A stretch of DNA of 64,000 nt, from assembly GCF_001654495.1 (NCBI RefSeq), contig NZ_CP015849.1:6117001-6181000 (forward strand), given 5' to 3'. The notes under the pieces are model-generated. The model made no database searches and was not told where the DNA came from. It was given only the letters and a program-made list of their open reading frames with translations. Source of the stretch: Streptomyces sp. SAT1. GTDB taxonomy: Bacteria; Actinomycetota; Actinomycetes; Streptomycetales; Streptomycetaceae. A program made the translations under genes and the position numbers. This document shows positions 30,325-38,815 of this stretch, one piece after another. The stretch's first letter is position 1. Every line of letters begins with the position of its first letter.

Positions 30325-30531
30325 GTCCGGCCGGGCGCCGCGCACCGCGACGGCGCCCGGCACCGGCCCGCCCCGGAGCAGCCGGGGGAGCGGCGGGGCG
30401 CGGTGGAGGAGCGGCCGGAGGAGGGGGAGGAGGGCCGTCTCTCGGGGGTGATCCGGAGCCGCCCTGGGCACCCAAGGTCCATGTCGGATTCTCGCCAGCC
30501 CAGCGGGGCGCCGATGCTGTTTCCTGGAGCC

Positions 30532-32028
30532 ATGCAGAAGGGGATGCACACCGACCGGACGCGCTGCGTACGCGCCGTCCAGTCCAAGGACGCACGCTTC
30601 GACGGCTGGTTCTTCACCGCCGTCCTGACCACTCGCATCTACTGCCGGCCCAGCTGCCCCGCCGTGCCGCCCAAGCCGGAGAACATGACCTTCCTGCCGA
30701 GCGCGGCCTCCTGCCAGCAGGCCGGGTTCCGCGCCTGCAAACGCTGCCGCCCCGACACGAGCCCCGGCTCACCGGAGTGGAACCGGCGCGCGGACCTGGT
30801 GGCGCGCGCCATGCGGCTCATCGCCGACGGCGTCGTGGACCGCGACGGCGTACCGGGCCTCGCCACCCGTCTCGGCTACAGCACCCGCCAGATCGAACGC
30901 CAGCTCCTGGCCGAACTCGGCGCGGGACCGCTCGCGCTCGCCCGCGCCCAGCGCGCCCAGACCGCCCGGCTGCTGATCGAGACCACCGCGCTGCCGATGG
31001 CGGAGATCGCCTTCGCCGCCGGTTTCTCCTCGATCCGCTCCTTCAACGACACCGTGCGGGAGGTCTTCGCGCTCACCCCGAGCGACCTGCGCACCCGCGC
31101 GCCGAAGGCTCCCGCCGGCCGGGCGGCGCAGCCCGCCGCCCCGGGCGCGCTCACCCTGCGCCTCCCCTTCCGCGCCCCGCTCAACCCGGACAACCTCTTC
31201 GGCCATCTCGCGGCCACCGCCGTCCCCGGCGTCGAGGAGTGGCGCGACGGCGCCTTCCGCCGGACGCTGCGGCTGCCCTACGGCCACGGCATCGCCGCGC
31301 TCACCCCGCGCCCGGACCACATCGCCTGCCGGCTCACCCTCAGCGATCTGCGGGATCTGCCCGTCGCCATCAGCCGCTGCCGCCGGATGCTCGACCTCGA
31401 CGCCGACCCGGTCGCCGTCGACGACCAGCTGCGCGCCGACCCCGTGCTCGCGCCCCTGGTCGACAAGGCTCCCGGCCGCCGTGTGCCGCGCACGGTCGAC
31501 GAGGCCGAGTTCGCCGTCCGGGCCGTGCTCGGCCAGCAGGTCTCCACGGCCGCCGCGCGCACCCACGCGGCGCGCCTGGTCACCGCGCACGGCGAGCCCG
31601 TCGACGACCCCGAGGGCGGCCTCACCCATCTCTTCCCCGCCCCCGGGGCACTGGCCGTCCTCGACCCGGAGTCGCTGGCCATGCCCCGAACCCGGCGCAC
31701 CACCTTCACCACCCTGGTCGGCCGGCTCGCGGACGGCAGCCTGCGTCTGGGCGTGGAGAGCGACTGGCCCGAGACCCGCGCCCAGCTCCTGGCCCTGCCC
31801 GGCTTCGGCCCCTGGACGGCCGACGTCATCGCGATGCGCGCCCTCGGCGACCCGGACGCCTTCCTCCCCACCGACCTCGGCATCCGCCGCGCCGCCCGGG
31901 AGCTGGGCCTGCCGTCCACCCCGGCCGCCCTCACCGCGCGCGCCGCCGCCTGGCGCCCCTGGCGGGCCTACGCCGTGCAGTACCTGTGGGCCACCGACAA
32001 CCACCCGATCAACTTCCTGCCCGTCTGA
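30532..32028 (+). CDS. alkA: AdaA-AlkA fusion: methylphosphotriester sensor plus 3-methyladenine DNA glycosylase
   Basis: A 498-residue fusion with three modules. Residues 1-75 are the Ada zinc domain with four cysteines (IYCRPSCPA and FRACKRCRP), which accepts methyl groups from phosphotriesters. Residues about 85-190 are an AraC-type helix-turn-helix (LATRLGYSTRQIERQL, AFAAGFSSIRSFNDTVREVF). The rest is AlkA, with the helix-hairpin-helix LLALPGFGPWTADVIAMRAL and its catalytic Asp after it. It is a regulator and repair enzyme in one, removing alkylated bases. Start is uncertain: ATG at 30532 is used, and ATG at 30544 would also give MHTDRTRCV. It is followed by ogt. Confidence 0.92.
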   Translation: MQKGMHTDRTRCVRAVQSKDARFDGWFFTAVLTTRIYCRPSCPAVPPKPENMTFLPSAASCQQAGFRACKRCRPDTSPGSPEWNRRADLVARAMRLIADGVVDRDGVPGLATRLGYSTRQIERQLLAELGAGPLALARAQRAQTARLLIETTALPMAEIAFAAGFSSIRSFNDTVREVFALTPSDLRTRAPKAPAGRAAQPAAPGALTLRLPFRAPLNPDNLFGHLAATAVPGVEEWRDGAFRRTLRLPYGHGIAALTPRPDHIACRLTLSDLRDLPVAISRCRRMLDLDADPVAVDDQLRADPVLAPLVDKAPGRRVPRTVDEAEFAVRAVLGQQVSTAAARTHAARLVTAHGEPVDDPEGGLTHLFPAPGALAVLDPESLAMPRTRRTTFTTLVGRLADGSLRLGVESDWPETRAQLLALPGFGPWTADVIAMRALGDPDAFLPTDLGIRRAARELGLPSTPAALTARAAAWRPWRAYAVQYLWATDNHPINFLPV

Positions 32029-32042
32029 CGCGCCCGCCGAGC

Positions 32043-32107
32043 CTGTCCCACCTGCCTGTTCCACCCGCCCGTCCCACCTGCCTGTCCCACCTGCCCGTCC
32101 GATCCGC
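32043..32107 (+). repeat. 13-bp tandem repeat between alkA and ogt
   Basis: Five adjacent 13-bp units, consensus CYGTCCCACCYGC (32043-32055, 32056-32068, 32069-32081, 32082-32094, 32095-32107), fill the gap between alkA and ogt. The last unit is the most degenerate. The gap has no other feature, and readthrough from alkA into ogt is expected. Confidence 0.8.
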
Positions 32108-32127
32108 CCGTGCGAGGACGCACCGCC

Positions 32128-32622
32128 ATGAAGCAGCACACCGTCATCGACAGCCCCTACGGCCCGCTCACCCTCGTCGTCGACGACGGGGTCCTGTGCG
32201 GTCTGTACATGACCGACCAGCGCCACCGCCCGCCCCAGGAGTCCTTCGGTGAACCCGCTGACGGCACCGGACCCCTCGGCGCGGCGGCGGACCAGCTCGA
32301 CGCCTACTTCTCCGGCCGCCTGCGGGAGTTCACCCTCCCCCTGCGGCTGGCCGGCACGCCCTTCCAGCGCCGGGTCTGGGAGCAGCTGTGCCGGATCCCG
32401 TACGGCGAGACCCGCACCTACGGCGAACTCGCCCATGCCCTCGGCGCCCCCGGCGCCTCCCGCGCGGTCGGCCTCGCCAACGGCAAGAACCCCATCGGCA
32501 TCATCGTCCCCTGCCACCGCGTCATCGGCGCCGGCGGCAGCCTCACCGGCTACGGCGGCGGCCTCGCCCGCAAGCGCCGCCTGCTCGACTTCGAACAGGG
32601 CGCCGGCGCCGGCCTCTTCTGA
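32128..32622 (+). CDS. ogt: Methylated-DNA--protein-cysteine methyltransferase
   Basis: A 164-residue suicide repair protein that removes O6-alkyl groups from guanine in DNA. The active-site segment is GIIVPCHRVIGAGG, with the acceptor Cys in PCHRV. The DNA-binding helix-turn-helix lies in ETRTYGELAHALGAPGASRA and the arginine finger precedes it. A short ribonuclease-like N-domain is present, which is the Ogt rather than Ada-C architecture. The ATG at 32128 follows GAGGACG. Its position 99 bp after the AdaA-AlkA gene makes an adaptive-response unit. Confidence 0.94.
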   Translation: MKQHTVIDSPYGPLTLVVDDGVLCGLYMTDQRHRPPQESFGEPADGTGPLGAAADQLDAYFSGRLREFTLPLRLAGTPFQRRVWEQLCRIPYGETRTYGELAHALGAPGASRAVGLANGKNPIGIIVPCHRVIGAGGSLTGYGGGLARKRRLLDFEQGAGAGLF

Positions 32623-32661
32623 GGCCCGCCCGCCCCGACCGGCCCCCTGCCCGCCCCGCCC

Positions 32662-33405
32662 TCAGGCGCCTCGGGCGCCGCCGTCGCGCAGAGCGGCCAG
32701 CAGCGCGGGCAGGGCCGTCCCGATGGGCTCGCGGATCACCTCGTCGGCGATGCCGTCGTACGGGGTCGGCTCCGCGTTGACGATGACGAGCCGGGCGCCG
32801 TGCTCGGCGGCGAGAGCGGCCAGCCCGGCCGCCGGCTGCACCTGGAGGCTGGTCCCGACGGCGATGAACACCTGGCACGCCTTGGTGATCGCGACGGCCT
32901 CGCCCAGCACGACCGGATCGAGCCGTTCGCCGAACATCACCGTGGCCGACTTCAGGATCCCCCCGCACTCCCGGCACGGCGGATCGTCCTCGCCCGCCTC
33001 GACCCGGGCGAGGGCGTCGGCCATGGAGCCGCGCGCGTGACACCGCGTGCAGACGACGGAGCGCACGCTGCCGTGCAGTTCCAGCACCTTGCGCGCGGGC
33101 ATCCCGGCGAGCTGGTGCAGCCCGTCCACGTTCTGCGTGATCACCCGGACCGGTACCCCGGCCCGCTCCAGCTCGGCCACGGCCCGGTGCGCGGCGTTCG
33201 GCTCGGCCGTCAGCGCGCGGTTCTTGCGCCGCAGCTGCCAGGACCGCCGCCGGATCTCCGGATCGCCCATGTAGTACGTGTACGTCACGAGCTTCTCGGC
33301 CTCGGGGTCCTTGCGCCAGACCCCGTTCGGGCCGCGGTAGTCCGGGATGCCGGAGTCGGTGGAGATCCCGGCCCCGCTGAGCAGGGCGACGAGGGGCTTG
33401 GTCAT
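32662..33405 (-). CDS. Sir2-family NAD-dependent deacylase
   Basis: A 247-residue sirtuin. The NAD-binding motif GAGISTDSGIPDYRG opens the Rossmann fold, and TQNVDGLH (catalytic His in the following LHGS region) is conserved. Four zinc cysteines are in VVCTRCHARG and PPCRECGG. The C-terminal GTSLQVQPAAGL completes the family signature. It consumes NAD and produces O-acetyl-ADP-ribose. The gene is convergent with ogt (39 bp apart) and precedes a Nudix gene on the same strand upstream, with 73 bp between. Co-transcription with nudix is plausible. Confidence 0.93.
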   Translation of the reverse strand: MTKPLVALLSGAGISTDSGIPDYRGPNGVWRKDPEAEKLVTYTYYMGDPEIRRRSWQLRRKNRALTAEPNAAHRAVAELERAGVPVRVITQNVDGLHQLAGMPARKVLELHGSVRSVVCTRCHARGSMADALARVEAGEDDPPCRECGGILKSATVMFGERLDPVVLGEAVAITKACQVFIAVGTSLQVQPAAGLAALAAEHGARLVIVNAEPTPYDGIADEVIREPIGTALPALLAALRDGGARGA

Positions 33406-33478
33406 GCGACCGAGGGTAGGGCGGGCCGGGCGGCCGGGCGAACGAATATCCGGGGGCGGTCCGGTGGCCGGGGCCGGG

Positions 33479-33979
33479 TCAGCCGACGCGGTGGCCGTTC
33501 TCCAGTTCCGCCGTGTCGCCGCCGCGGGTGAGCACGTCGAGGGCGGTCAGGACACGGCGGCCCAGGGACCCCGGCAGATGGGCGGCGAGGTCGTCGCGTG
33601 CCACCAGGCGCCAGGAGAGCAGTTCCTCCTCCTGGAGCCGGATCGCCTTCAGGTCCTCCGCGGCCAGGACCCCGCCGTCGTAGACGTAGGCGACCAGCGG
33701 CGGCCGGGCGGTGCCGGGCACCCAGTCGACCGCGAGCAGCCGGCCCGGTTCGCGGTCCAGGCCGATCTCCTCCAGCGTCTCGCGGCGGGCTCCCTGGCGG
33801 GGGCTCTCGCCGGTGTCCGACTCGATGGTGCCGCCCGGCAGCGTCCACCCGTCCCGGTAGTTGGGCTCGACGAGCAGCACGCGGCCCCGCTCGTCGCGGA
33901 AGAGGGTGGCGGCACCGGCCAGGACGCGGGGGAGACCGGCGATGTAGGTGGCGTAGTCGGGGAGGTCAGGAGTCGTCAT
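33479..33979 (-). CDS. Nudix-family hydrolase
   Basis: A 166-residue protein with the Nudix box GESPRQGARRETLEEIGL, reading E-x7-R-E-x2-E-E-x-G-L, with two extra residues before the first Glu compared with the strict consensus. The preceding GWTLPGGTIES is the usual glycine loop. Possible substrates are ADP-ribose, 8-oxo-dGTP or other nucleoside diphosphate derivatives. Position beside a sirtuin favours ADP-ribose, but this is inference. The ATG start was chosen because the protein's first domain begins there. It diverges from the glycerate kinase gene, with 186 bp between. Confidence 0.85.
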   Translation of the reverse strand: MTTPDLPDYATYIAGLPRVLAGAATLFRDERGRVLLVEPNYRDGWTLPGGTIESDTGESPRQGARRETLEEIGLDREPGRLLAVDWVPGTARPPLVAYVYDGGVLAAEDLKAIRLQEEELLSWRLVARDDLAAHLPGSLGRRVLTALDVLTRGGDTAELENGHRVG

Positions 33980-34165
33980 CCGACGAAGGGTAGCGGGGGT
34001 GGCACCGCCGGGGCCGCCGAGGCCGCGGGCGGGCCCGCTCCCGGGCCGTCCGCCCCTTCTCAGCCGGCGGGCGGGGCATGACGGCGGGGGGCGTCGCCGG
34101 TTATGGTCGCAGCGGCGCGGCTGGCCCCCTGACGTGCGGGGCCCGGAGAGCAAGGGGAATGCAAG

Positions 34166-35317
34166 GTGGCGGACGCTCCAGTGCAGGGCACCCGCAGGGT
34201 GCTGGTTGCCGCGGACAAGTTCAAGGGCTCGCTGACGGCCGTACAGGTCGCCGAGCGGGTGACGGCCGGGTTGCGCAGGGTGGTGCCGGACCTGGAGGTC
34301 GAGGCGCTGCCCGTGGCCGACGGCGGGGACGGCACCGTGGACGCGGCGGTCGCGGCCGGTTTCGAGCGCCGGGAGGTACGGGTCACCGGGCCCCTCGGCG
34401 AGCAGGTGACGGCGGCGTTCGCGCTGCGCGGCGACACCGCCGTCGTGGAGATGGCCGAGGCCAGCGGGCTGCAGCGGCTCCCGGAGGGAGTGTTCGCGCC
34501 GCTGACCGCGTCCACGTACGGCTCGGGCGAGCTGCTGCGGGCCGCGCTCGACGCGGGGGCGCGCACCCTCGTCTTCGGCGTCGGCGGCAGCGCGACCACG
34601 GACGGCGGCGCGGGCATGCTGTCCGCGCTGGGCGCGCGCTTCCGGCGCGCCGACGGTACGCCGCTCGCGCCCGGCGGCGGCGGTCTCGCCGATCTCGCGC
34701 ACGCGGATCTGTCGGACCTGGACCCGCGGCTCGCCGAGACCGAGTTCGTGCTCGCCAGCGACGTCGACAATCCGCTGACCGGCCCGAAGGGCGCCCCGGC
34801 GGTCTACGGGCCGCAGAAGGGCGCCTCGCCCGAGGACGTGGCGGCCCTGGACGCGGCCCTCGCGCACTACGCGAAGGTGCTGGAGGAGGCGATCGGGCCC
34901 CGGGCCGCCGCGTACGCGGCCTCGCCCGGCGCCGGGGCGGCCGGCGGCATCGGTTACGGCGCGCTGATCGTCGGCGCCCGGTTCCGCGCCGGGATCGAGG
35001 TCATGCTCGATGTGCTCGGCTTCGCGCCCGCGCTGGAGCGGGCGTCTCTGGTGATCACCGGCGAGGGCTCGCTGGACGAGCAGACCCTGCACGGCAAGGC
35101 GCCGGCCGGGGTCGCCGCCGCCGCGCGCGCGGCCGGCAAGGAGGTCGTCGCGGTGTGCGGGCGGCTCGCGCTGGCACCGGAGGCGCTGGGCCGGGCGGGG
35201 ATCCGCCGGGCGTACGCGCTGACGGACGTCGAGCCGGACGTGGCCCGGTGCATCGCGGAGGCCGGTCCGATCCTGGAGCGGGTCGCCGAGCGCATCGGCG
35301 CGGACTTCCTGGGCTGA
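34166..35317 (+). CDS. Glycerate kinase
   Basis: A 383-residue kinase of the GckA/GarK family (glycerate kinase type 2), converting glycerate to 2-phosphoglycerate. The N-terminal LVAADKFKGSLTAVQVAE is the family signature, followed by ALPVADGGDGTVDA. Later blocks are GVGGSATTDGGAGMLSALGA and VITGEGSLDEQTLHGKAPAG. The GTG is preceded by AAGGGGAA at suitable spacing. The protein is of normal length. It stands alone and ends in a strong terminator shared with pssA. Confidence 0.93.
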   Translation: MADAPVQGTRRVLVAADKFKGSLTAVQVAERVTAGLRRVVPDLEVEALPVADGGDGTVDAAVAAGFERREVRVTGPLGEQVTAAFALRGDTAVVEMAEASGLQRLPEGVFAPLTASTYGSGELLRAALDAGARTLVFGVGGSATTDGGAGMLSALGARFRRADGTPLAPGGGGLADLAHADLSDLDPRLAETEFVLASDVDNPLTGPKGAPAVYGPQKGASPEDVAALDAALAHYAKVLEEAIGPRAAAYAASPGAGAAGGIGYGALIVGARFRAGIEVMLDVLGFAPALERASLVITGEGSLDEQTLHGKAPAGVAAAARAAGKEVVAVCGRLALAPEALGRAGIRRAYALTDVEPDVARCIAEAGPILERVAERIGADFLG

Positions 35318-35332
35318 GCTGCCGTATCCATG

Positions 35333-35372
35333 GGGAAGGGCCCCGGAACCGTACGGTTCCGGGGCCCTTCCC
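35333..35372. terminator. Bidirectional terminator between glycerate kinase and pssA
   Basis: A 40-bp perfect palindrome, with arm GGGAAGGGCCCCGGAACC and GTAC at the centre, lies 16 bp after the glycerate kinase stop and 19 bp after the stop of the convergent pssA gene. It has no U-tract. Confidence 0.88.
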
Positions 35373-35390
35373 TCTCGCGGGTCGCGGCGG

Positions 35391-36245
35391 CTACGGCAAC
35401 TGGGCCGCGCGTGCCTCGCGCCGGTTGTCGCGGAAGTTGTTCACCCGGCGGGCCGTGGCGAACAGCGGGATGACCGCGCCCATCACCAGCTGGAGCGCAC
35501 AGCCGGTCTGGAGCAGCAGCTGACCGCTCGGGGCGTCGAAGGCCCAGGCGGCCAGCAGGCCCATGGACAGCACGATCCAGGAGAGCATCGCCACCGCGAG
35601 GCGGCCCCGCGGCTTCGGGTACTCCACGCGGCTCACCATCAGCCACGCGGTGCCCACGATCGCCAGCAGCGTCGCCACGAAGGGCAGCTCCAGCAGGACG
35701 ACGGAGACCACCGTCAGCGCGCCGAACGGCGAGGGCATGCCCTGGAAGACGCCGTCCTTCATGGTCACGCAGGAGAATCTGGCCAGGCGCAGGACGACCG
35801 CGAGGAGCACCACGATCGCGCCGAGCGCCGCCATCCGCTGGTGGGCGTCGTCGGCGACCATGCCGTAGACCAGGACGAAGTACGCCGGGGCCAGGCCGAA
35901 GCTGATCAGGTCGGAGAGGTTGTCCAGCTCCGCTCCCATGGGGGAGGAGCGCAGCTTGCGTGCCACCAGGCCGTCGAACAGGTCGAAGACCGCCGCGCAC
36001 AGCATCAGGATGACCGCCGTGGCGGCGCTGTGCCGGGCCATGCCGTTCTCCTGGCTCCCGGTGAGGTGCGGGATCAGGATGCCGGTGGTGGTGAAGTAGA
36101 CGGCCATGAAGCCGCACGTGGCGTTGCCCAGGGTGAGGGTGTCCGCTATCGAGAGGCGGAGCGAGAGAGGCATCTCCTCCTCGTCGTCCAGCTCGTCGGC
36201 CTCGGGCACCCAGCCGGCCTGGGTCTCTGGATCAATCACGGTCAA
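35391..36245 (-). CDS. pssA: CDP-diacylglycerol--serine O-phosphatidyltransferase
   Basis: A 284-residue integral membrane enzyme that makes phosphatidylserine. The CDP-alcohol phosphatidyltransferase motif is present as DGLVARKLRSSPMGAELDNL, followed by SD, i.e. D-G-x2-A-R-x8-G-x3-D-x3-D. About seven hydrophobic segments follow. The start is TTG at 36245 (with GGGGTGA six bases upstream) or GTG at 36239. Both overlap the end of psd, so translation is coupled. With psd it forms the phosphatidylethanolamine pathway. Confidence 0.92.
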   Translation of the reverse strand: MTVIDPETQAGWVPEADELDDEEEMPLSLRLSIADTLTLGNATCGFMAVYFTTTGILIPHLTGSQENGMARHSAATAVILMLCAAVFDLFDGLVARKLRSSPMGAELDNLSDLISFGLAPAYFVLVYGMVADDAHQRMAALGAIVVLLAVVLRLARFSCVTMKDGVFQGMPSPFGALTVVSVVLLELPFVATLLAIVGTAWLMVSRVEYPKPRGRLAVAMLSWIVLSMGLLAAWAFDAPSGQLLLQTGCALQLVMGAVIPLFATARRVNNFRDNRREARAAQLP

Positions 36246-36888
36246 TGCGAGTCACCCCAGCCACGGTCTTCTGGCCGACCTCGACCGCGACCTCCACACC
36301 CTCGGGCAGGTACAGGTCGACGCGGGAGCCGAAGCGGATCAGACCGATCCGCTCGCCCTGCTCGACCTTGGTGCCGGACGGGATGTAGGGGACGATGCGG
36401 CGGGCCACCGCGCCGGCGATCTGGATCATCTCGATGTCGCCGAGCTCGGTGTCGAAGTGCCAGACGACCCGCTCGTTGTTCTCGCTCTCCTTGTTGAACG
36501 CCGGAACGAACCCGCCGGGGACGTGTTCGACCGAGGTGACCGTGCCGGAGAGCGGGGCGCGGTTCACATGGACGTTCAGCGGGCTCATGAAGATAGCGAC
36601 GCGGGTACGGCCGTCCTTCCACGGCATGATGCTCTGCACCACACCGTCGGCGGGCGAGATGACCCGGCCCTGGGCGATCTCGCGCTCGGGGTCGCGGAAG
36701 AACCACAGCATCCCCGCCGCGAGCGCGGTGGCGGGGACGGCCACGGCCTTGGCCACGCCCGAGCGGCGGGCGCGGACCAGGCTGACGGCTGCGGTGGCGA
36801 CGGTCGGCAGAAGCCACGGCGATGCTCCGCGCGCGAGGCGTACGCCGGCGAGGCTGTCGCGAGGTGCAGAGGTTTGGCTGTGGGGCAT
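36232..36888 (-). CDS. psd: Phosphatidylserine decarboxylase proenzyme
   Basis: A 218-residue proenzyme of the short prokaryotic PSD-A type that converts phosphatidylserine to phosphatidylethanolamine. One or two N-terminal hydrophobic segments (WLLPTVATAAVSLV, AVAVPATALAAGMLWFF) anchor it. The PSD core begins RDPEREIAQGRVISPADGVV and FMSPLNVHVNR. Self-cleavage to form the pyruvoyl group should occur at the FGS in GLIRFGSRVDLYLP. The ATG at 36888 is preferred to an earlier in-frame start, whose sequence is atypical. The 3' end overlaps pssA. Confidence 0.93.
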   Translation of the reverse strand: MPHSQTSAPRDSLAGVRLARGASPWLLPTVATAAVSLVRARRSGVAKAVAVPATALAAGMLWFFRDPEREIAQGRVISPADGVVQSIMPWKDGRTRVAIFMSPLNVHVNRAPLSGTVTSVEHVPGGFVPAFNKESENNERVVWHFDTELGDIEMIQIAGAVARRIVPYIPSGTKVEQGERIGLIRFGSRVDLYLPEGVEVAVEVGQKTVAGVTRIDRD

Positions 36889-37012
36889 GGATGACCTTCG
36901 TAGCGGATGATGCCGCGCTCTCGACGGGGGACGGCGGCTTTCCGCGATCGTAGCGGTTAAGGGCCACAACTGGGTAAGCCGGGAAGCCGAGTCGGCGGCC
37001 GAAGACCGCTGA

Positions 37013-37047
37013 CGGGGTGTGATCTTCTTCTCGGTGAAAACACCCCG
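37013..37047 (-). terminator. Hairpin after the ethylmalonyl-CoA operon
   Basis: CGGGGTGT (37013-37020) pairs with ACACCCCG (37040-37047) around a 19-nt loop. It lies 11 bases past the stop of the last operon gene on the minus strand. The remainder of 36889-37058 serves as the psd upstream region and shows no other clear signal. Confidence 0.5.
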
Positions 37048-37058
37048 TATGCGGACAT

Positions 37059-38264
37059 TCAGCCCTGGATTCGATACTCTTCGAGCAGTCGCCGGCCGAT
37101 GATCATTTTCTGGATCTCGGCGGTACCTTCACCGATGAGCAGCATCGGCGCCTCGCGGTACAGGCGCTCGATCTCGTACTCCTTGGAGAAGCCGTAGCCG
37201 CCGTGGATCCGGAAGGCGTCCTCGACGACCTCCTTGCAGTACTCGGAGGCCAGGTATTTCGCCATGCCCGCCTCCAGGTCGTTGCGCTGTCCGGAATCCT
37301 TCTTCCGGGCCGCGTTCACCATCATCGCATGGGCCGCCTCGACCTTGGTGGCCATCTCCGCCAGCTTGAACTGGATGGCCTGGTGCCGGGCGATCGGCTT
37401 GCCGAAGGTGTGCCGCTGCTGGGCGTAGCCCACACCCAGCTCGAAGGCGCGCCGGGCGACCCCGCAGCCGCGGGCCGCCACGTTCACCCGGCCGACCTCG
37501 ACCCCGTCCATCATCTGGTAGAAGCCCCGGCCGGTGGCGCCGCCGAGCACCCGGTCGGCCGGGACCCGCAGCCCGTCCATGATCAGCTCGGTGGTGTCGA
37601 CGCCCTTGTAGCCCATCTTGTCGATCTTCCCGGGGATGGTCAGACCGGGCCGGACCTCGCCGAAGCCGGGCTCCTTCTCCACCAGGAAGGTCGTCATCGA
37701 CTTGTGCGGGGCCGTCCCCTCGGGGTGACCCTCGTCACTGCGCACCAGCACCGCGACCAGCGAGGACGTACCGCCGTTGGTCAGCCACATCTTCTGCCCG
37801 GTCAGGACGTACTCGTCGCCGTCGCGCACCGCCTTGGACGTGATGGCCGACACGTCCGAGCCGAGCGCCGGCTCCGACATCGAGAAGGCGCCGCGGATGT
37901 CGCCGAGGGCCATCCTCGGCAGGAAGTGGTCCTTCTGCTCCCGCGTGCCGTGCTGCTTGAGCATGTACGCGACGATGAAGTGGGTGTTGATGATGCCGGA
38001 CACCGACATCCAGCCGCGCGCGATCTCCTCCACGCACAGCGCGTACGTCAGCAGCGACTCGCCCAGGCCCCCGTACTCCTCGGGGATCATCAGACCGAAC
38101 AGCCCCAGCTCCTTGAGGCCGTCCACGATCTGCTGCGGGTACTCGTCGCGGTGCTCCAGCTCGGTCGCGACCGGGATGATCTCCTTGTCGACGAAGTCCC
38201 GCACGGTCGAGACGATCTCCTGCTGGACGTCGGTGAGACCGTGGGTCTGGGCGAGACGGCTCAT
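37059..38264 (-). CDS. mcd: Acyl-CoA dehydrogenase, probable (2S)-methylsuccinyl-CoA dehydrogenase
   Basis: A 401-residue FAD enzyme. The family segments are ADFSMSEP-type GAFSMSEPALGSD, MWLTNGGTSSL and HRFGKPIARHQAIQ-type TFGKPIARHQAIQ. The region IHGGYGFSKEYEIERLYREA carries the catalytic Glu. Its place as last gene in the ccr-meaA-mcl-mch operon assigns it to the methylsuccinyl-CoA to mesaconyl-CoA step of the ethylmalonyl-CoA pathway. It is shorter than the 550-residue proteobacterial Mcd. The ATG directly abuts the stop of the upstream mch gene, with AGGGGAAG as ribosome binding site. Confidence 0.88.
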   Translation of the reverse strand: MSRLAQTHGLTDVQQEIVSTVRDFVDKEIIPVATELEHRDEYPQQIVDGLKELGLFGLMIPEEYGGLGESLLTYALCVEEIARGWMSVSGIINTHFIVAYMLKQHGTREQKDHFLPRMALGDIRGAFSMSEPALGSDVSAITSKAVRDGDEYVLTGQKMWLTNGGTSSLVAVLVRSDEGHPEGTAPHKSMTTFLVEKEPGFGEVRPGLTIPGKIDKMGYKGVDTTELIMDGLRVPADRVLGGATGRGFYQMMDGVEVGRVNVAARGCGVARRAFELGVGYAQQRHTFGKPIARHQAIQFKLAEMATKVEAAHAMMVNAARKKDSGQRNDLEAGMAKYLASEYCKEVVEDAFRIHGGYGFSKEYEIERLYREAPMLLIGEGTAEIQKMIIGRRLLEEYRIQG

Positions 38265-38810
38265 CTACTTCCCCTGTTCCTTCAGCTCGGGCCGGCCGGG
38301 CTGCTCTCCCCCAGTGCCTGAATGGCCTGGGAGGGGCCCCCAGCCGCGCTCCTCGATGTACGTCCCGGTCGGCACCATCACCTTGCGGCGGAAGACGCAC
38401 ACGAGGGTGCCGTCCTGCTTGTAGCCCTTGGTCTCGACGTGCACGATGCCGCGGTCGTCCTTCGACTTCGACGGCCACTTGTCCAGCACCGTCGTCTCGC
38501 CGTAGAGCGTGTCGCCGTGGAAGGTCGGCGCCACGTGCCTGAGCGACTCGATCTCCAGGTTGGCGATCGCCTTGCCGGAGACGTCCGGCACGGACATGCC
38601 GAGCAGCAGCGAGTAGATGTAGTTGCCCACGACGACGTTCCTGCCGAAGTCCGTCGTCGACTCGGCGTAGTGCGCGTCCAGGTGGAGCGGGTGGTGGTTC
38701 ATGGTGAGCAGACAGAACAGATGGTCGTCGTACTCGGTGACCGTCTTGCCGGGCCAGTGCTTGTAGACCGCGCCGACCTCGAACTCCTCGTAGGTGCGTC
38801 CGAACCGCAT
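38265..38810 (-). CDS. mch: MaoC-like mesaconyl-CoA hydratase
   Basis: A 181-residue hot-dog-fold hydratase. The active-site region of MaoC/R-hydratases is seen as CLLTMNHHPLHLDAHYAES, with the Asp/His pair, followed by NVVVGNYIYSLLLGMSV. Context in the operon gives the reaction mesaconyl-CoA to beta-methylmalyl-CoA. Unlike the 340-residue two-domain enzyme of proteobacteria, this one has a single hot-dog domain, as in streptomycetes. The last 25 residues (PGHSGTGGEQPGRPELKEQG) look disordered. The ATG lies 5 bases after the mcl stop, with GGAGGG inside the end of mcl. Confidence 0.88.
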   Translation of the reverse strand: MRFGRTYEEFEVGAVYKHWPGKTVTEYDDHLFCLLTMNHHPLHLDAHYAESTTDFGRNVVVGNYIYSLLLGMSVPDVSGKAIANLEIESLRHVAPTFHGDTLYGETTVLDKWPSKSKDDRGIVHVETKGYKQDGTLVCVFRRKVMVPTGTYIEERGWGPLPGHSGTGGEQPGRPELKEQGK

Positions 38811-38815
38811 CGCGC

